From IMG/VR virus record IMGVR_UViG_3300035704_000006, positions 1 to 64,000 of that record: a DNA stretch of 64,000 nt, one strand, 5' to 3'. Below, piece after piece: positions 15,889 through 23,743 of this stretch. Numbering within the stretch: the stretch's first letter is position 1; each line of letters begins with the position of its first letter. The notes beneath the pieces were generated by a model, which searched no databases, was not told the origin of the DNA, and saw only the letters and a program-made list of their open reading frames with translations. The translations under genes were made by a program, and so were the position numbers. The stretch is from a virus.

Positions 15889-16254
15889 TTACCACAGCGG
15901 GATCCTGTTCGCCGGGTCGGGATCATAGTTGCCGCCGACCGGGTGGACTTCCCAGACTTCGGCCGAAGCCCCGTCCTGGTCGCGGTGCTCGATCCGGCCG
16001 GTGCGGATAGCGAGCGCCGCCCGGTGCGACTCTTTGCGGTCGAGCGTCAACGGAGGCTCCTGGGGCCGATGATCCCAGCGTCCCTCCATGTCCCGGGGCA
16101 TGAAGCCGGGCGGCACGCCGGGAGCAGCCCTCCAGACTATGAACAGGGGCCGGTCAGAAAGCTTAACCTCGGGCACCCTGCGGGGATATGAGAAGGGGGC
16201 GGCCGGTTCCTCTGGCCGCGAGGTTTTCCGCTTGGCCCGTCGCGGTTTATCCAC
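15889..16254 (-). CDS. Hypothetical protein (121 aa)
   Basis: Basic N-terminus (DKPRRAKRKTSRPEE) and a mostly beta/loop body with several Pro and Trp residues. Its start overlaps the end of the upstream gene by eight bases, and a leader copy follows about 75 bases beyond its stop. No family is recognised. Confidence 0.5.
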   Translation of the reverse strand: MDKPRRAKRKTSRPEEPAAPFSYPRRVPEVKLSDRPLFIVWRAAPGVPPGFMPRDMEGRWDHRPQEPPLTLDRKESHRAALAIRTGRIEHRDQDGASAEVWEVHPVGGNYDPDPANRIPLW

Positions 16255-16567
16255 CTGCTTTCCTCCTCTCCGCTATGACCAGGCACTGATCGTGCATCGT
16301 GAATAGGGCAGTTATCAGCGGGTTAGCGGTCGCCCCGTACAGGGCACGTTTCCCGGCCGCCTTGAATACCTCAGCCCATTCCTCCGGCGACATCGGGCGG
16401 TCGGCTGCGGGCTCAGGAGGACTGAATGCGGTAACAGTCCTCCCTCTGATCTCCAGGATGTAGTCGGTAATCCCTCGCTGCCTCAGTTTCTCCTGGGCGT
16501 CTTCCACGAAAAAGCCGAAGTCCATGTGCCCGGGAACCGTGTAAGTCGCCAGTACCTTGCGTTCCAC
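16247..16567 (-). CDS. Hypothetical protein (106 aa)
   Basis: GTG 16567 has GGAGAG seven bases before it. The protein has an alpha/beta character (KVLATYTVPGHMDFGFFVEDAQEKLRQRG, YILEIRGRTVTAF) with a helical C-terminal half (PEEWAEVFKAAGKRALYG). No catalytic motif is seen. It lies directly after the Dda-like helicase gene in the same operon. Confidence 0.55.
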   Translation of the reverse strand: MERKVLATYTVPGHMDFGFFVEDAQEKLRQRGITDYILEIRGRTVTAFSPPEPAADRPMSPEEWAEVFKAAGKRALYGATANPLITALFTMHDQCLVIAERRKAGG

Positions 16568-16576
16568 TGGACTCTC

Positions 16577-17815
16577 CTAAGCCGGCCTGATGATAGTGAC
16601 GTTAGCCGATGCCCGGGTGATCGCGGTGTAGAGCCAGCGGTGCGCGTCGGCGCGGAAGACCCGGGACTCGTCCATGACCAGGACGGATTCCCACTGGCTG
16701 CCCTGGGACTTGTGCGCGGTGATGGCATGTCCCCAGGTGGCGAAGACGTTGAGCTGGCGGGTATGGTACTCGGTCTGCTTGATCTTCTTCTCGCCGTCGA
16801 GGCCGCCGCGGAAGGGCGCCGACCAGCAGCGGATCTCGCGCTCGTTGCCCTCGTCATCGGTCACGGCCAGCTCAGTCACCCAGTCAGCATCAGCCTCCTT
16901 GCACTCGGTGACGGTGAACTGCTGGCCGTTGATCACCTGGAGGATCTTGTTGTTCTCCAGGACGATGATCTTATCCTCCGGCTCGGGCTTCCATCCCTTG
17001 CGCCCGAGGCCTTTCCTCATGCCCGCGCAGATGCGGGCGCGCGTGGCGTTCTTGCCGACGATGACCTGGTCGAATTCCGCGTACCGCCACGCGGACAGCA
17101 GCTTGTAGGCGCGGGAGTCCCCGTACTTGCCCGGCTTGATCGGCCTGCCCTGCCGCGCCATCGTAGCCAGGTCAATGATCGGGTCGCCGGCTTCCTGCCG
17201 GTAGATCTCGGTCAGGAAGCAGTCCGGGTCGAGGTCGAACGCCCCGGCTCCGCCGACCGGGGGAAGCTGGCCGGGATCGCCCAGGATCAGGACCCGGCAT
17301 CCGAAGCCCAGCAGGTCCGCGGCCATTTCCTCGTCGACCATGCTGCATTCGTCGACCACCAGCAGCCTGGCGTCGCGGAGGGGGCTTTCCTCGTTCAGCA
17401 GGAATCCCGGCTGGCTGAGGTCTTCGGCCATCTTGTCCCGCTTCGCGATCTTCTTCGCATGGGCCTTGGTGAGCCTGAAGTCGTCGGACAGCTCGGCTTC
17501 GGCGATCTCCCTCTCCATCTCGCGCAGCTCGGCGCGGCCTTTCGCCTGGGGAATGTAGATCAGGCTGTGCAGGGTGCTGGCCGGGCAGCCCTTGCTCATC
17601 AGCACCTGGGCGGCCTTGCCGGTGTAGGCGGCGTAGAGAATGCCGTCCTCGCCGTGCGCCAGTCCGAACTGCGCCGGGAAATTCTTCGCCAGCGTGGTCT
17701 TTCCCGAGCCGGCATAGCCGTGAAGCCGGAACTGCTGCGGCCCGTGGACCGGGTCAGGGCCTCTGCCTGCCCACCAGTCGCTCATGCGGGCTGCCGCTTC
17801 TTCCTGCTGCGTCAT
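16577..17815 (-). CDS. Dda/RecD-like SF1B DNA helicase (412 aa)
   Basis: Walker A GYAGSGKT lies at residues 33-40, followed by the Q-motif-like AYTGKAAQVL and TLHSL. Walker B is VVDECSMVDEEM (about 147), then GDPGQLPPVGG and EIYRQ as in RecD2/Dda helicases. The C-terminus carries TAHKSQGSQW and YTAITRA (motifs V and VI). Such helicases unwind 5'-3' and help start or restart phage replication. The leader (17829-17840 on this strand) sits inside the end of the upstream small gene, and the start overlaps its stop (TGATG). Confidence 0.88.
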   Translation of the reverse strand: MTQQEEAAARMSDWWAGRGPDPVHGPQQFRLHGYAGSGKTTLAKNFPAQFGLAHGEDGILYAAYTGKAAQVLMSKGCPASTLHSLIYIPQAKGRAELREMEREIAEAELSDDFRLTKAHAKKIAKRDKMAEDLSQPGFLLNEESPLRDARLLVVDECSMVDEEMAADLLGFGCRVLILGDPGQLPPVGGAGAFDLDPDCFLTEIYRQEAGDPIIDLATMARQGRPIKPGKYGDSRAYKLLSAWRYAEFDQVIVGKNATRARICAGMRKGLGRKGWKPEPEDKIIVLENNKILQVINGQQFTVTECKEADADWVTELAVTDDEGNEREIRCWSAPFRGGLDGEKKIKQTEYHTRQLNVFATWGHAITAHKSQGSQWESVLVMDESRVFRADAHRWLYTAITRASANVTIIRPA

Positions 17816-17997
17816 CAGTCATCATTTCCTTTGCCGGGATTTACGTAAGAGCGTTTCTGGTTGTAACCGGTCCAGCCGTTCGGCTGAGGGTGAATCGCGC
17901 GGTACCTGCGCATCTCCTTTGCTTTCCAGTCGCGGCATTCCTGGCACCGGCACCTCTTGTACCAGCCGTACCGGGTTCCGTGAGTGAATTCTCTCAT
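17815..17997 (-). CDS. Small CxC-x2-C protein (60 aa)
   Basis: The sequence HGTRYGWYKRCRCQECRDWKAKEMRRYRA is a pattern very common in tiny actinobacterial and phage proteins (HGT..GY..GCRC..CR.A....RR), probably a single zinc-binding knuckle. Its last codons, encoding NPGKGNDD, are the recurrent leader used as ribosome site by the downstream helicase gene, so one DNA stretch serves both. Function unknown. Confidence 0.65.
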   Translation of the reverse strand: MREFTHGTRYGWYKRCRCQECRDWKAKEMRRYRAIHPQPNGWTGYNQKRSYVNPGKGNDD

Positions 17998-17998
17998 C

Positions 17999-18190
17999 TT
18001 ACAAGCAGCCCTTGTAGCACAGCCTTCCGGTTTCCTTGCAGTGTTTTTCCCCGGAGAGGCACCCTTCGCAGGAAACGCAGTAGCATTCTTTTCCCGCTCC
18101 GGGCGCGATCCGGATCGCGCCGTGCTTAATCCTGGACAGGAATCGCACGCGGCTGCCGTGACGTTCGCCAGTCGAGAATGTAGCGGTCAT
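17999..18190 (-). CDS. Cys-rich small protein (63 aa)
   Basis: Starts inside the upstream gene (ATG 18190; an alternative GTG/ATG lies at 18217). The C-terminal half is dense in Cys (ECYCVSCEGCLSG, HCKETGRLCYKGC), suggesting one or two zinc ribbons. The N-terminus (FSTGERHGSRVRFLSRIKHG) is basic. It overlaps the 18126-18431 gene in another frame by about 65 bases, so it could be partly spurious, but the CxxC spacing argues for a real protein. Confidence 0.5.
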   Translation of the reverse strand: MTATFSTGERHGSRVRFLSRIKHGAIRIAPGAGKECYCVSCEGCLSGEKHCKETGRLCYKGCL

Positions 18191-18431
18191 CGTGAGCATC
18201 TGATTCGCCGTAAACATGATCGATGATCACGAATTCCTGGGCTGGCATGCCCGGAGGGTCGATCTGCACCTTGTTGCCGACCTTGAGGTCCGCTCCGGGC
18301 ACCATCGCCCGCAGGTAAAGCCCCTTGACTTCCACTTCGCACCGCGTGACGGTGAAAGGCGTGCGGTTCAGCCCGACAGAAAGGCTCCCGAAAACCCTGG
18401 GCGCCTGCTCCGCTTCTATCTCTTGCCCCAT
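18126..18431 (-). CDS. Hypothetical beta-rich protein (101 aa)
   Basis: The first residues MGQEIE are identical to those of the next upstream gene at 18940 because the two share a 27-bp repeat that includes the ribosome site (GGAGGAAGC) and start. The body has beta segments (VTRCEVEVKGLYLRAMV, VGNKVQIDPPG, EFVIIDHVYG) like a small OB or SH3-like fold. No family is recognised. Confidence 0.55.
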   Translation of the reverse strand: MGQEIEAEQAPRVFGSLSVGLNRTPFTVTRCEVEVKGLYLRAMVPGADLKVGNKVQIDPPGMPAQEFVIIDHVYGESDAHDDRYILDWRTSRQPRAIPVQD

Positions 18432-18440
18432 GCTTCCTCC
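18414..18440. repeat. 27-bp direct repeat, copy 1
   Basis: Identical to 18923-18949. On the minus strand it reads from GGAGGAAGC through the start ATGGGGCAAGAGATAG to GAA. In copy 2 the same bases are the end of the RuvC-like gene; here they are only the leader and start of the 18126-18431 gene. The arrangement looks like duplication on insertion of the 18443-18940 gene. Confidence 0.85.
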
Positions 18441-18442
18441 TC

Positions 18443-18940
18443 CTATACGAGATGAGACCTGAGTCTTATCAACTTGACATCTTTACGACTGCTTTTCCAG
18501 TTGTGGTCTGTCCACCACCCGGCCTTCTTGAAGCAATACCCAGGATTGTCGGATGCAATAAGTGATGGAGCTACCCAGGTAATCCACTCATCTCTCGGCT
18601 TGTCTGGCCATTTTTCAGACCAGAGTGACTGAGTAAACAACATTGCATCCTTGATGAGTACACTGGATATTAAGGGCTCGCTCTCATTCCGGAACATCGT
18701 GCATCGGTAGGAATCCATACCGTCTTTTGCCAGGTGAGCATATGGCCAATGAGAAACCCATAGAGCAAGATTGTCCTGACTCAGGAAGCACAGGAGTCTG
18801 CCAGGGGGGCCAACCATAACGCCTTGCTTGCCGAAGGCGATCCTGCTGTAGTGGTGATTAGCTAGTTCGACCGCCCTAGGATTACTTTTCTTGACCTTGT
18901 ACCAGAAGTCACTCTGGATAAATTCTATCTCTTGCCCCAT
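18443..18940 (-). CDS. Conserved phage hypothetical protein, probable cargo gene (165 aa)
   Basis: The core 'SSVLIKDAMLFTQSLW ... ITWVAPSLIASDNPGYCFKKAGWW' matches, from memory, a widespread actinophage family with a conserved NPGYCFKKAGW box and a 'CTMFRNES' motif. The function is not established; the size and layout suggest a small enzyme fold. The gene is visibly richer in A and T than its neighbours and is bounded by a 27-bp direct repeat (18414-18440, 18923-18949), so it looks recently acquired. Its start lies in the last codons of the RuvC-like gene. Confidence 0.7.
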   Translation of the reverse strand: MGQEIEFIQSDFWYKVKKSNPRAVELANHHYSRIAFGKQGVMVGPPGRLLCFLSQDNLALWVSHWPYAHLAKDGMDSYRCTMFRNESEPLISSVLIKDAMLFTQSLWSEKWPDKPRDEWITWVAPSLIASDNPGYCFKKAGWWTDHNWKSSRKDVKLIRLRSHLV

Positions 18941-18949
18941 GCTTCCTCC
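18923..18949. repeat. 27-bp direct repeat, copy 2
   Basis: Identical to 18414-18440. This copy encodes the last residues of the RuvC-like protein (EEAWGKR) and at the same time the start of the 18443-18940 gene. Since it is needed for the RuvC-like reading frame, this is probably the ancestral copy. Confidence 0.85.
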
Positions 18950-19446
18950 CTGAGTGTCTCGCTCTTCTTTGCGCGGCGGAAGAAATGCACCATGTGACGC
19001 TGCGCGTCACGGGCGTGTTCCTTGCCGCCTTTCCTGATGTAGAGATCCCAGTCCTTGAGCCGCTGGTTGGTGACTGCTTCCTTTGCTCCTGCCGGGGTCT
19101 GGTAGAAGATCGGGATGCTGAAGCTCGCGCGGCGAACCTCTTCCTTGATGAGGGCGTTGATCCGCTCTGGCGACAGGAGATCAGGGCCGCGGATAAACTT
19201 GCGGAGCCCGAATTGCTCGGTGACCAGGGGAATCCGGTCGCAGTGATTAAGCTCCGACATCTGGTAGCAGACATTCACGATGTTCCAGGCGTGGAGGCCT
19301 TCCTCAGCGTCGTCGAACTCGTCGTAGAAAAGGATCTCGATCCCCTGGTAAGGCATGTCCCCGAAGATGGTCTCCTCGGGCACAGCCCCGGCGCACACTC
19401 CCGAGGTTCCTCCAGGATCAGCCCCGACGACAATGAGCTTGCTCAT
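18925..19446 (-). CDS. RuvC/RNase H-fold Holliday junction resolvase (173 aa)
   Basis: ATG 19446 is taken as the start, as it overlaps the preceding stop; an in-frame start at 19485 is less likely. Strand one has the acidic signature IVVGADPGGTSG. A central Glu follows (LVTEQFGLRKF), and a C-terminal HARDAQRHMVHFF supplies the DA..H found in RuvC-like enzymes. It would resolve branched replication or recombination intermediates before packaging. Its last seven codons overlap the 27-bp repeat and the next gene's start. Confidence 0.75.
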   Translation of the reverse strand: MSKLIVVGADPGGTSGVCAGAVPEETIFGDMPYQGIEILFYDEFDDAEEGLHAWNIVNVCYQMSELNHCDRIPLVTEQFGLRKFIRGPDLLSPERINALIKEEVRRASFSIPIFYQTPAGAKEAVTNQRLKDWDLYIRKGGKEHARDAQRHMVHFFRRAKKSETLREEAWGKR

Positions 19447-19937
19447 GCCGGGAAATCCAGTTCTACGACAACCTTTCCCTTGCAAGGCCGGGTGACATGA
19501 GCTGAGCCTCCGGGACCTATTTTGTCCCGGAGAATAATTTCATATCCCTTCAGGTTATTGGTGTCCTTCAGGTACCAGAGCATTGTCTCGGTGATTGCCC
19601 CGGAAGGATCAGGATGGTCTGCCAATTTGTTCTGAGGAGTTGCTGACGACCTGATGAATTCCGTTTCGGCCACAGCCCAGGCGATGGAGTCCTGCTGGTA
19701 CTCGGAAGCCAGCTCGGCGAATCTTCCCCTGAGGTACTTCGCGTCCTTATCGGCATTCAGGCCAAGCTCGAAGCAAAAGCACATGTTCTGGTAAGGCTGC
19801 ATCGGAAGAGATGCCCAGACTCCGTGGATCTGGCTGGCTATCGCCCGGACTTCTTCATGGACTTCCCGGGTGAAGTCTGACCATCTCTGCTGAGTCAGCT
19901 TGTCATCAGAGTTTCCGATGCTCACGTAAATGATCAT
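19443..19937 (-). CDS. Hypothetical protein (164 aa)
   Basis: The start MIIYVSIGNSDDKL... is typical of a small actinophage family seen near replication genes, by recollection. It has a conserved N-terminal strand, a helix (EVHEEVRAIASQIHG) and a C-terminal KGKVVVELDFP strand. An ATGA overlap couples it to the resolvase gene. No catalytic motif is apparent, so its role is unknown. Confidence 0.65.
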   Translation of the reverse strand: MIIYVSIGNSDDKLTQQRWSDFTREVHEEVRAIASQIHGVWASLPMQPYQNMCFCFELGLNADKDAKYLRGRFAELASEYQQDSIAWAVAETEFIRSSATPQNKLADHPDPSGAITETMLWYLKDTNNLKGYEIILRDKIGPGGSAHVTRPCKGKVVVELDFPA

Positions 19938-20188
19938 GCTGCTTCCTTCTCCGCGACGTAGTTAACGAGCCGCATTGCCACTGCGATGTATTCGGGGGAC
20001 GGGTCCTTGCGGATTTCCTGGCCGGGAACGTAGACCGCCCAGAGTTCGTTCTGCATCTTCCTGGGAATCATCCGCCAGTGCCGGGCACACATGAAAAACT
20101 TCGGAGCTACCGGCCTCTTGCACTTCCGGGCATGGCAGTGATGAGGAGGGCTATTCGTCGATGCCCTCGCTGCGCTCGGCGCTGACAT
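19934..20188 (-). CDS. Zinc-binding phage protein (84 aa)
   Basis: The stretch HHCHARKCKRPVAPKFFMCARHWRMIPRKMQNELWAVYVPGQE resembles a common actinophage protein family (CH..GC...VPP...MC..HWRMVP..LQ..VW..Y.PGQ), with Cys and His that likely bind zinc. The function is unknown. The start overlaps the 3' end of the upstream gene. Confidence 0.65.
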   Translation of the reverse strand: MSAPSAARASTNSPPHHCHARKCKRPVAPKFFMCARHWRMIPRKMQNELWAVYVPGQEIRKDPSPEYIAVAMRLVNYVAEKEAA

Positions 20189-20384
20189 ATCTCACCAGCC
20201 CTGAATCGAGGGGGATGAGGGTGAAACTCTCCGGGTCCAGCGGATCGGTAAGAGCGAGGATGGTCTCCCCCTTGATGCTGAGGATGACCTCGGGCCAGGC
20301 CGCAGGTGTCTTCTGCTCTTTCCAGTGAACAGTGACATCACTGATGACGGGCTCTTCCGGGCTCTGGCCGGCCGCCGTGCTCAT
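20151..20384 (-). CDS. Hypothetical protein (77 aa)
   Basis: ATG 20384 overlaps the stop of the upstream membrane protein gene (ATGA), so the longer reading from 20501 is rejected. The product is a compact beta-rich acidic protein (VTVHWKEQKTPAAWPEVILSIKGETILALTDP). No family is recognised. Confidence 0.55.
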   Translation of the reverse strand: MSTAAGQSPEEPVISDVTVHWKEQKTPAAWPEVILSIKGETILALTDPLDPESFTLIPLDSGLVRYVSAERSEGIDE

Positions 20385-20989
20385 GCGAACCGGCCGGGGG
20401 CAACCGGAGCATAAGCAGGGAAGCTGTCTTCTCTCAGGTCGTATTTCGGATCGTCGAGCTTTGAGCAGAGGCTGCTTCCGCATTCCCTGGGGCACACGCA
20501 CTTAGCGCTGGCCTGCACCGAATGCGGACTGCACTTGAGGCAGTCGAACCTGACCCGGCATGGCACGGGAGCCTGCCCTTGGGGATAGAGGACCCGGAAG
20601 CACCGCATCCCGCAATTACGGCAGTGGAACCCGTTCCTGACAGTCCATTCCAGGCCTCTGATCCCGAGTTCGGCGAAGCAGCAATCAGAAATAGCTACTT
20701 CTGCCTGCGGATCGAGGATTGCCGTGGCCGCGTCGAGGGCATCGGTAACGCGAGTGCTCTTCGGGAGGTCATCTCCGAAGACTACCTTCTTAAGTTCTTC
20801 GGCTGTCGGATGAGATATCTTCTGCCCGGCGGGATGATTCCGGACGGCGACTGCGATTCTCGTGCCGATGATCCTCGATCCCACCCTGATGGCGCGGCTG
20901 ATCAGAAGCGCTGATGCCAGCATGACGAGCGAAAGGAGAATCGATACTGCTGCCAGGGAGAATTCTATCTCGTTGAATATGTCCTTCAT
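20381..20989 (-). CDS. Single-TM protein with a Cys-rich C-terminal domain (202 aa)
   Basis: Preceded by a leader copy (20998-21009 on this strand). Residues ~10-32 (SLAAVSILLSLVMLASALLI) form one TM helix. The rest contains 14 Cys, several as CxxC pairs (HCRNCGMRC, DCLKCSPH, KCVCPRECGSSLC), so a cytoplasmic zinc-ribbon array tethered to the membrane is likely. No family is recognised. The combination is unusual for a replication operon and may link phage DNA or a host factor to the membrane. Confidence 0.65.
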   Translation of the reverse strand: MKDIFNEIEFSLAAVSILLSLVMLASALLISRAIRVGSRIIGTRIAVAVRNHPAGQKISHPTAEELKKVVFGDDLPKSTRVTDALDAATAILDPQAEVAISDCCFAELGIRGLEWTVRNGFHCRNCGMRCFRVLYPQGQAPVPCRVRFDCLKCSPHSVQASAKCVCPRECGSSLCSKLDDPKYDLREDSFPAYAPVAPGRFA

Positions 20990-21029
20990 TTCCTGTCCTT
21001 TGCCGGGATAGCATTAAGTGCTCATATTA

Positions 21030-21347
21030 TTAAGTGACGTTCCCTGACCAGATAAGTCTCTTCGTGAATGCTCCTTTCTCCTCTGCCTTTTCGAGCTGGG
21101 CTCTCTGCAAGTCAGTCCAGGTGGCTCCCTGGTAAGCAGCCAGCGCCCTGACGACTTCGAGAATGTCAGCCAGCTCCTCCAGCCTCTCCAGATCATCGGT
21201 CGAAGACAGGTATTCCTCTGTCTCTTCCAGAAGTTTCTTCCTGAGGAAGGTGCGGTATTCGGCGTGCTCAGCCGTATGTATCACCGGTAGCTGTCCTGAC
21301 GCCCGGATGATCTCCGGGATATTGTCTCTTACCAGTTTCTGATTCAT
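21030..21347 (-). CDS. MazG/PRA-PH-like NTP pyrophosphohydrolase (105 aa)
   Basis: The start QKLVRDNIPEIIRASG is the classic opening of phosphoribosyl-ATP pyrophosphohydrolase-like and MazG-like house-cleaning proteins. The helix pair LRKKLLEETEEYLSSTDDLERLEELADILEVVRALA carries the E-x2-E ... E-x2-D metal-binding pattern. It would hydrolyse non-canonical dNTPs or ppGpp-like nucleotides during infection. It is the gene after the polymerase pair in the transcript. Confidence 0.8.
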   Translation of the reverse strand: MNQKLVRDNIPEIIRASGQLPVIHTAEHAEYRTFLRKKLLEETEEYLSSTDDLERLEELADILEVVRALAAYQGATWTDLQRAQLEKAEEKGAFTKRLIWSGNVT

Positions 21348-21354
21348 CCTGCTA

Positions 21355-21534
21355 TCACCACCATTCGTAGTCTCCTCGTCTTGTTCTTTTCCTGCCGCCA
21401 GGGGGCTTGTCTATCTCCCTGGCTGCCCGGCGCGCTATGGCAGCGCCTTTCTTGTCTCCGTTTCTTTCCCTGATCTTTGCCACCTGTCTCCAGGTATCCC
21501 GGATATCCCGGCGGCTTACCCAGTTTCTAGCCAT
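21355..21534 (-). CDS. Small basic protein (59 aa)
   Basis: ATG 21534 lies within the last codons of the polymerase gene (8-base overlap), and the frame runs to TGA at 21355-21357. The product is very basic (WVSRRDIRDTWRQVAKIRERNGDKKGAAIARRAAREIDK, then GGRKRTRRGD), suggesting DNA or RNA binding. No family is recognised. The tight coupling to the polymerase gene hints at a role with it. Confidence 0.5.
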   Translation of the reverse strand: MARNWVSRRDIRDTWRQVAKIRERNGDKKGAAIARRAAREIDKPPGGRKRTRRGDYEWW

Positions 21535-23743
21535 CGGCGATTACCCACATGCGGTCGACGCGGATGGCGGCGCCGAAGCCGCGGACGGCGCGGCCGGTAA
21601 TCAGGATGCCGTCGCTGCCGGGCACTATTTCCGCGACCTGGCGGGCGAACTTGCGGTACTGGAACCGGCCGATGCGCAGGTAGACCTCTCCGGCGCCGTC
21701 GTCGTAGCACTTGAGGGTGACGCTGCGGGTCAGGTGCGGTGACTTGATCCCGGTCATGTCCGGGTTCCCGGCCGCCCTCTCGTCTTCGGCCAGGTCCCTG
21801 TACGCCACGTCACGGATCAGCCCGCACCAGGTGACCTTCTTCCTGTCCTCGATCGCAAGGAGGCTCTGGCTGTCGCAGTCAGGCAGAGGAAGCTTCTGGC
21901 TTACGACGATGGCCTTCCGGACGCTGGCAATAAACCGCCCGGCCTTGTGAATCCCGAAAGGATCGTCGCTGTTCGCGAACTCCTGCATTTTCCGGACGGT
22001 TACCTGGCCGACTCCCTTGACCCTCAGCAGGTCACCCCAGCTTTCGAATGGCTGCCGGTCGTGCTCGTCGCACAGGGCGTGAGACATTACCGAGCCGATG
22101 CCGGGAACCTGGATGAACCCGGGAGTGATCACGTCGCCGCGGAGGTGCCAGGTGATATGGCCGCAGTCATACCTGGGCTTGCCGATCCGGAACCCGTGCG
22201 CCTCGGCGTCCCTGATCAGCAGCGCGACTCGCTCCTTGTCATCAGACGGATGGCATTTCTGCAAGCTGGCGGTAAAGAACTCGATCGGGTAATGCTGCTT
22301 CAGGTACATGCACCAGAGCGCGAGCTTGGCATAACTGACCGAGTGCGCGGTATTGAATGCGTAAGCGCTGGCCTTGGACATCGAGTGCCAGATCTTCAGC
22401 GCTTCTTCGCGCCGGATCTTGTGAATCTTCTCCGCGCCCTTGGCGAACGGCTCGAAGAAAGAATTGAACTGAGATTCTCCCAGTTTCTTGGCGACAATCT
22501 TCCGGATCTTGTTGGCCTGATCGAAGCTGAGCCCGCCGACCTGCATGGCCACCAGGATGATCTGCTCCTGGTAGATGATGACGCCTCGGGTGCCTGCTGT
22601 GATCTCCTGCATGGGCACGGGCATCTTACGGCGGGATTCCCGGTCATTCGCCACGTACCTGGGCGCCTCATTCAGGGCACCCGGACGTGACAAAGCTACA
22701 ATGTCGGCTAGCTCCATGAAAGTACGAGGCTGGACAGCCAGTGAAATTCCCCGGGTTGCCCGGCCGTCGAACTGGAATATCCCGGTCACGTCATCCGAGC
22801 GGAAACCCTCCATTGACTTCTTGTCCGTATCCGGGACCGCATAAAGGTCGGTCAGCTCGATGCCGGCCAGGTGGCAGGCATGAGCAATCATTCCCATGGT
22901 GGTCAGGCCCAGGAAATCAGCCTTCAGCAGGCCCAGGTACTCAGCGTCGTACTTATCCAGGCTCAGCACCCGAAGGTTTCTCTTGCGGTCACCCGTGCCG
23001 GAGGAGACGCTGTAGAGCGCCGCGCACGCCGTCAGGGGCTGAGTGGAGATAATGAGCCCGGCCGCGTGGACAGAAGGCGATTTCATCTGGCCTTCGAGGC
23101 GGAGAGCGTCAGCCAGGTCAGGGAAACGCTCGAAAGCATCCTGCACCTGGGGGAAGAGGCCGATGGTGTCTTCCAGCGTATTCCAGCGGCGGTCGTCCCC
23201 GTCCCCCCGGTCGACTACCAGGTCAGCAACAGCCTGCGTGATCCCGCGGCCGATCGAGTGAGCTGATCCGATGGCCTGGAGAGCTGCCCGGCCGCCGAAC
23301 CGGACATGGTTGGCCACGTTGCCGACGTTTACCTGGCCGTACTTGTTCTCCAGGTACACCCTGACCTCGTCGCGCCGTTCATCGTCGAAGTCCAGGTCGA
23401 TATCGGGAATGTCCGATCGGTTCGGATCGAGAAACCGTTCGAGCATCATGGCCGGGTATTCAATCGGATCGATCTCAGTGATCCAGAGGACATAGCAGAC
23501 CAGGGAAGCGGCAGCAGAGCCGCGGGCCGGTCCAACTGCTATTTTCTGGCGCTTGGCCCAGCGAACTGCATCACTCGTGATCAGGAAGAAATTAGTGAAG
23601 CCCTTCTCCCTGATCATTTTCATCTCACGGGCAATGCGCCTGAAATGCTTCTTGCTGACTGCTCCTCTTTTCTCCATTCCCTGCTGGACCCAGAATTTGA
23701 GGAGCCTGTAAGAATCATCTGCCAGGGAATCTATCAGGTCCAT
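21527..23743 (-). CDS. dnaE: DNA polymerase III alpha, polymerase half (738 aa)
   Basis: This is the catalytic part of a C-family replicative polymerase. It has GPARGSAAASLV (about residue 71) and the paired catalytic aspartates in IPDIDLDFDD (residues 114-120), then fingers and the helix-hairpin-helix-like segment (LLRVKGVGQVTVRKMQEF). The PHP part is encoded by the separate upstream gene (23734-24669). ATG 23743 has GGAGG ahead and overlaps that gene's stop by 10 bases in a different frame. With the PHP protein it would rebuild a full-length alpha subunit of about 1,050 residues. Confidence 0.88.
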   Translation of the reverse strand: MDLIDSLADDSYRLLKFWVQQGMEKRGAVSKKHFRRIAREMKMIREKGFTNFFLITSDAVRWAKRQKIAVGPARGSAAASLVCYVLWITEIDPIEYPAMMLERFLDPNRSDIPDIDLDFDDERRDEVRVYLENKYGQVNVGNVANHVRFGGRAALQAIGSAHSIGRGITQAVADLVVDRGDGDDRRWNTLEDTIGLFPQVQDAFERFPDLADALRLEGQMKSPSVHAAGLIISTQPLTACAALYSVSSGTGDRKRNLRVLSLDKYDAEYLGLLKADFLGLTTMGMIAHACHLAGIELTDLYAVPDTDKKSMEGFRSDDVTGIFQFDGRATRGISLAVQPRTFMELADIVALSRPGALNEAPRYVANDRESRRKMPVPMQEITAGTRGVIIYQEQIILVAMQVGGLSFDQANKIRKIVAKKLGESQFNSFFEPFAKGAEKIHKIRREEALKIWHSMSKASAYAFNTAHSVSYAKLALWCMYLKQHYPIEFFTASLQKCHPSDDKERVALLIRDAEAHGFRIGKPRYDCGHITWHLRGDVITPGFIQVPGIGSVMSHALCDEHDRQPFESWGDLLRVKGVGQVTVRKMQEFANSDDPFGIHKAGRFIASVRKAIVVSQKLPLPDCDSQSLLAIEDRKKVTWCGLIRDVAYRDLAEDERAAGNPDMTGIKSPHLTRSVTLKCYDDGAGEVYLRIGRFQYRKFARQVAEIVPGSDGILITGRAVRGFGAAIRVDRMWVIADG

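Noticed and set aside
16526-17848. A 440-residue plus-strand frame opposite the Dda-like helicase
   Set aside because: The helicase motifs on the minus strand are complete; the antisense frame has no recognisable domain.
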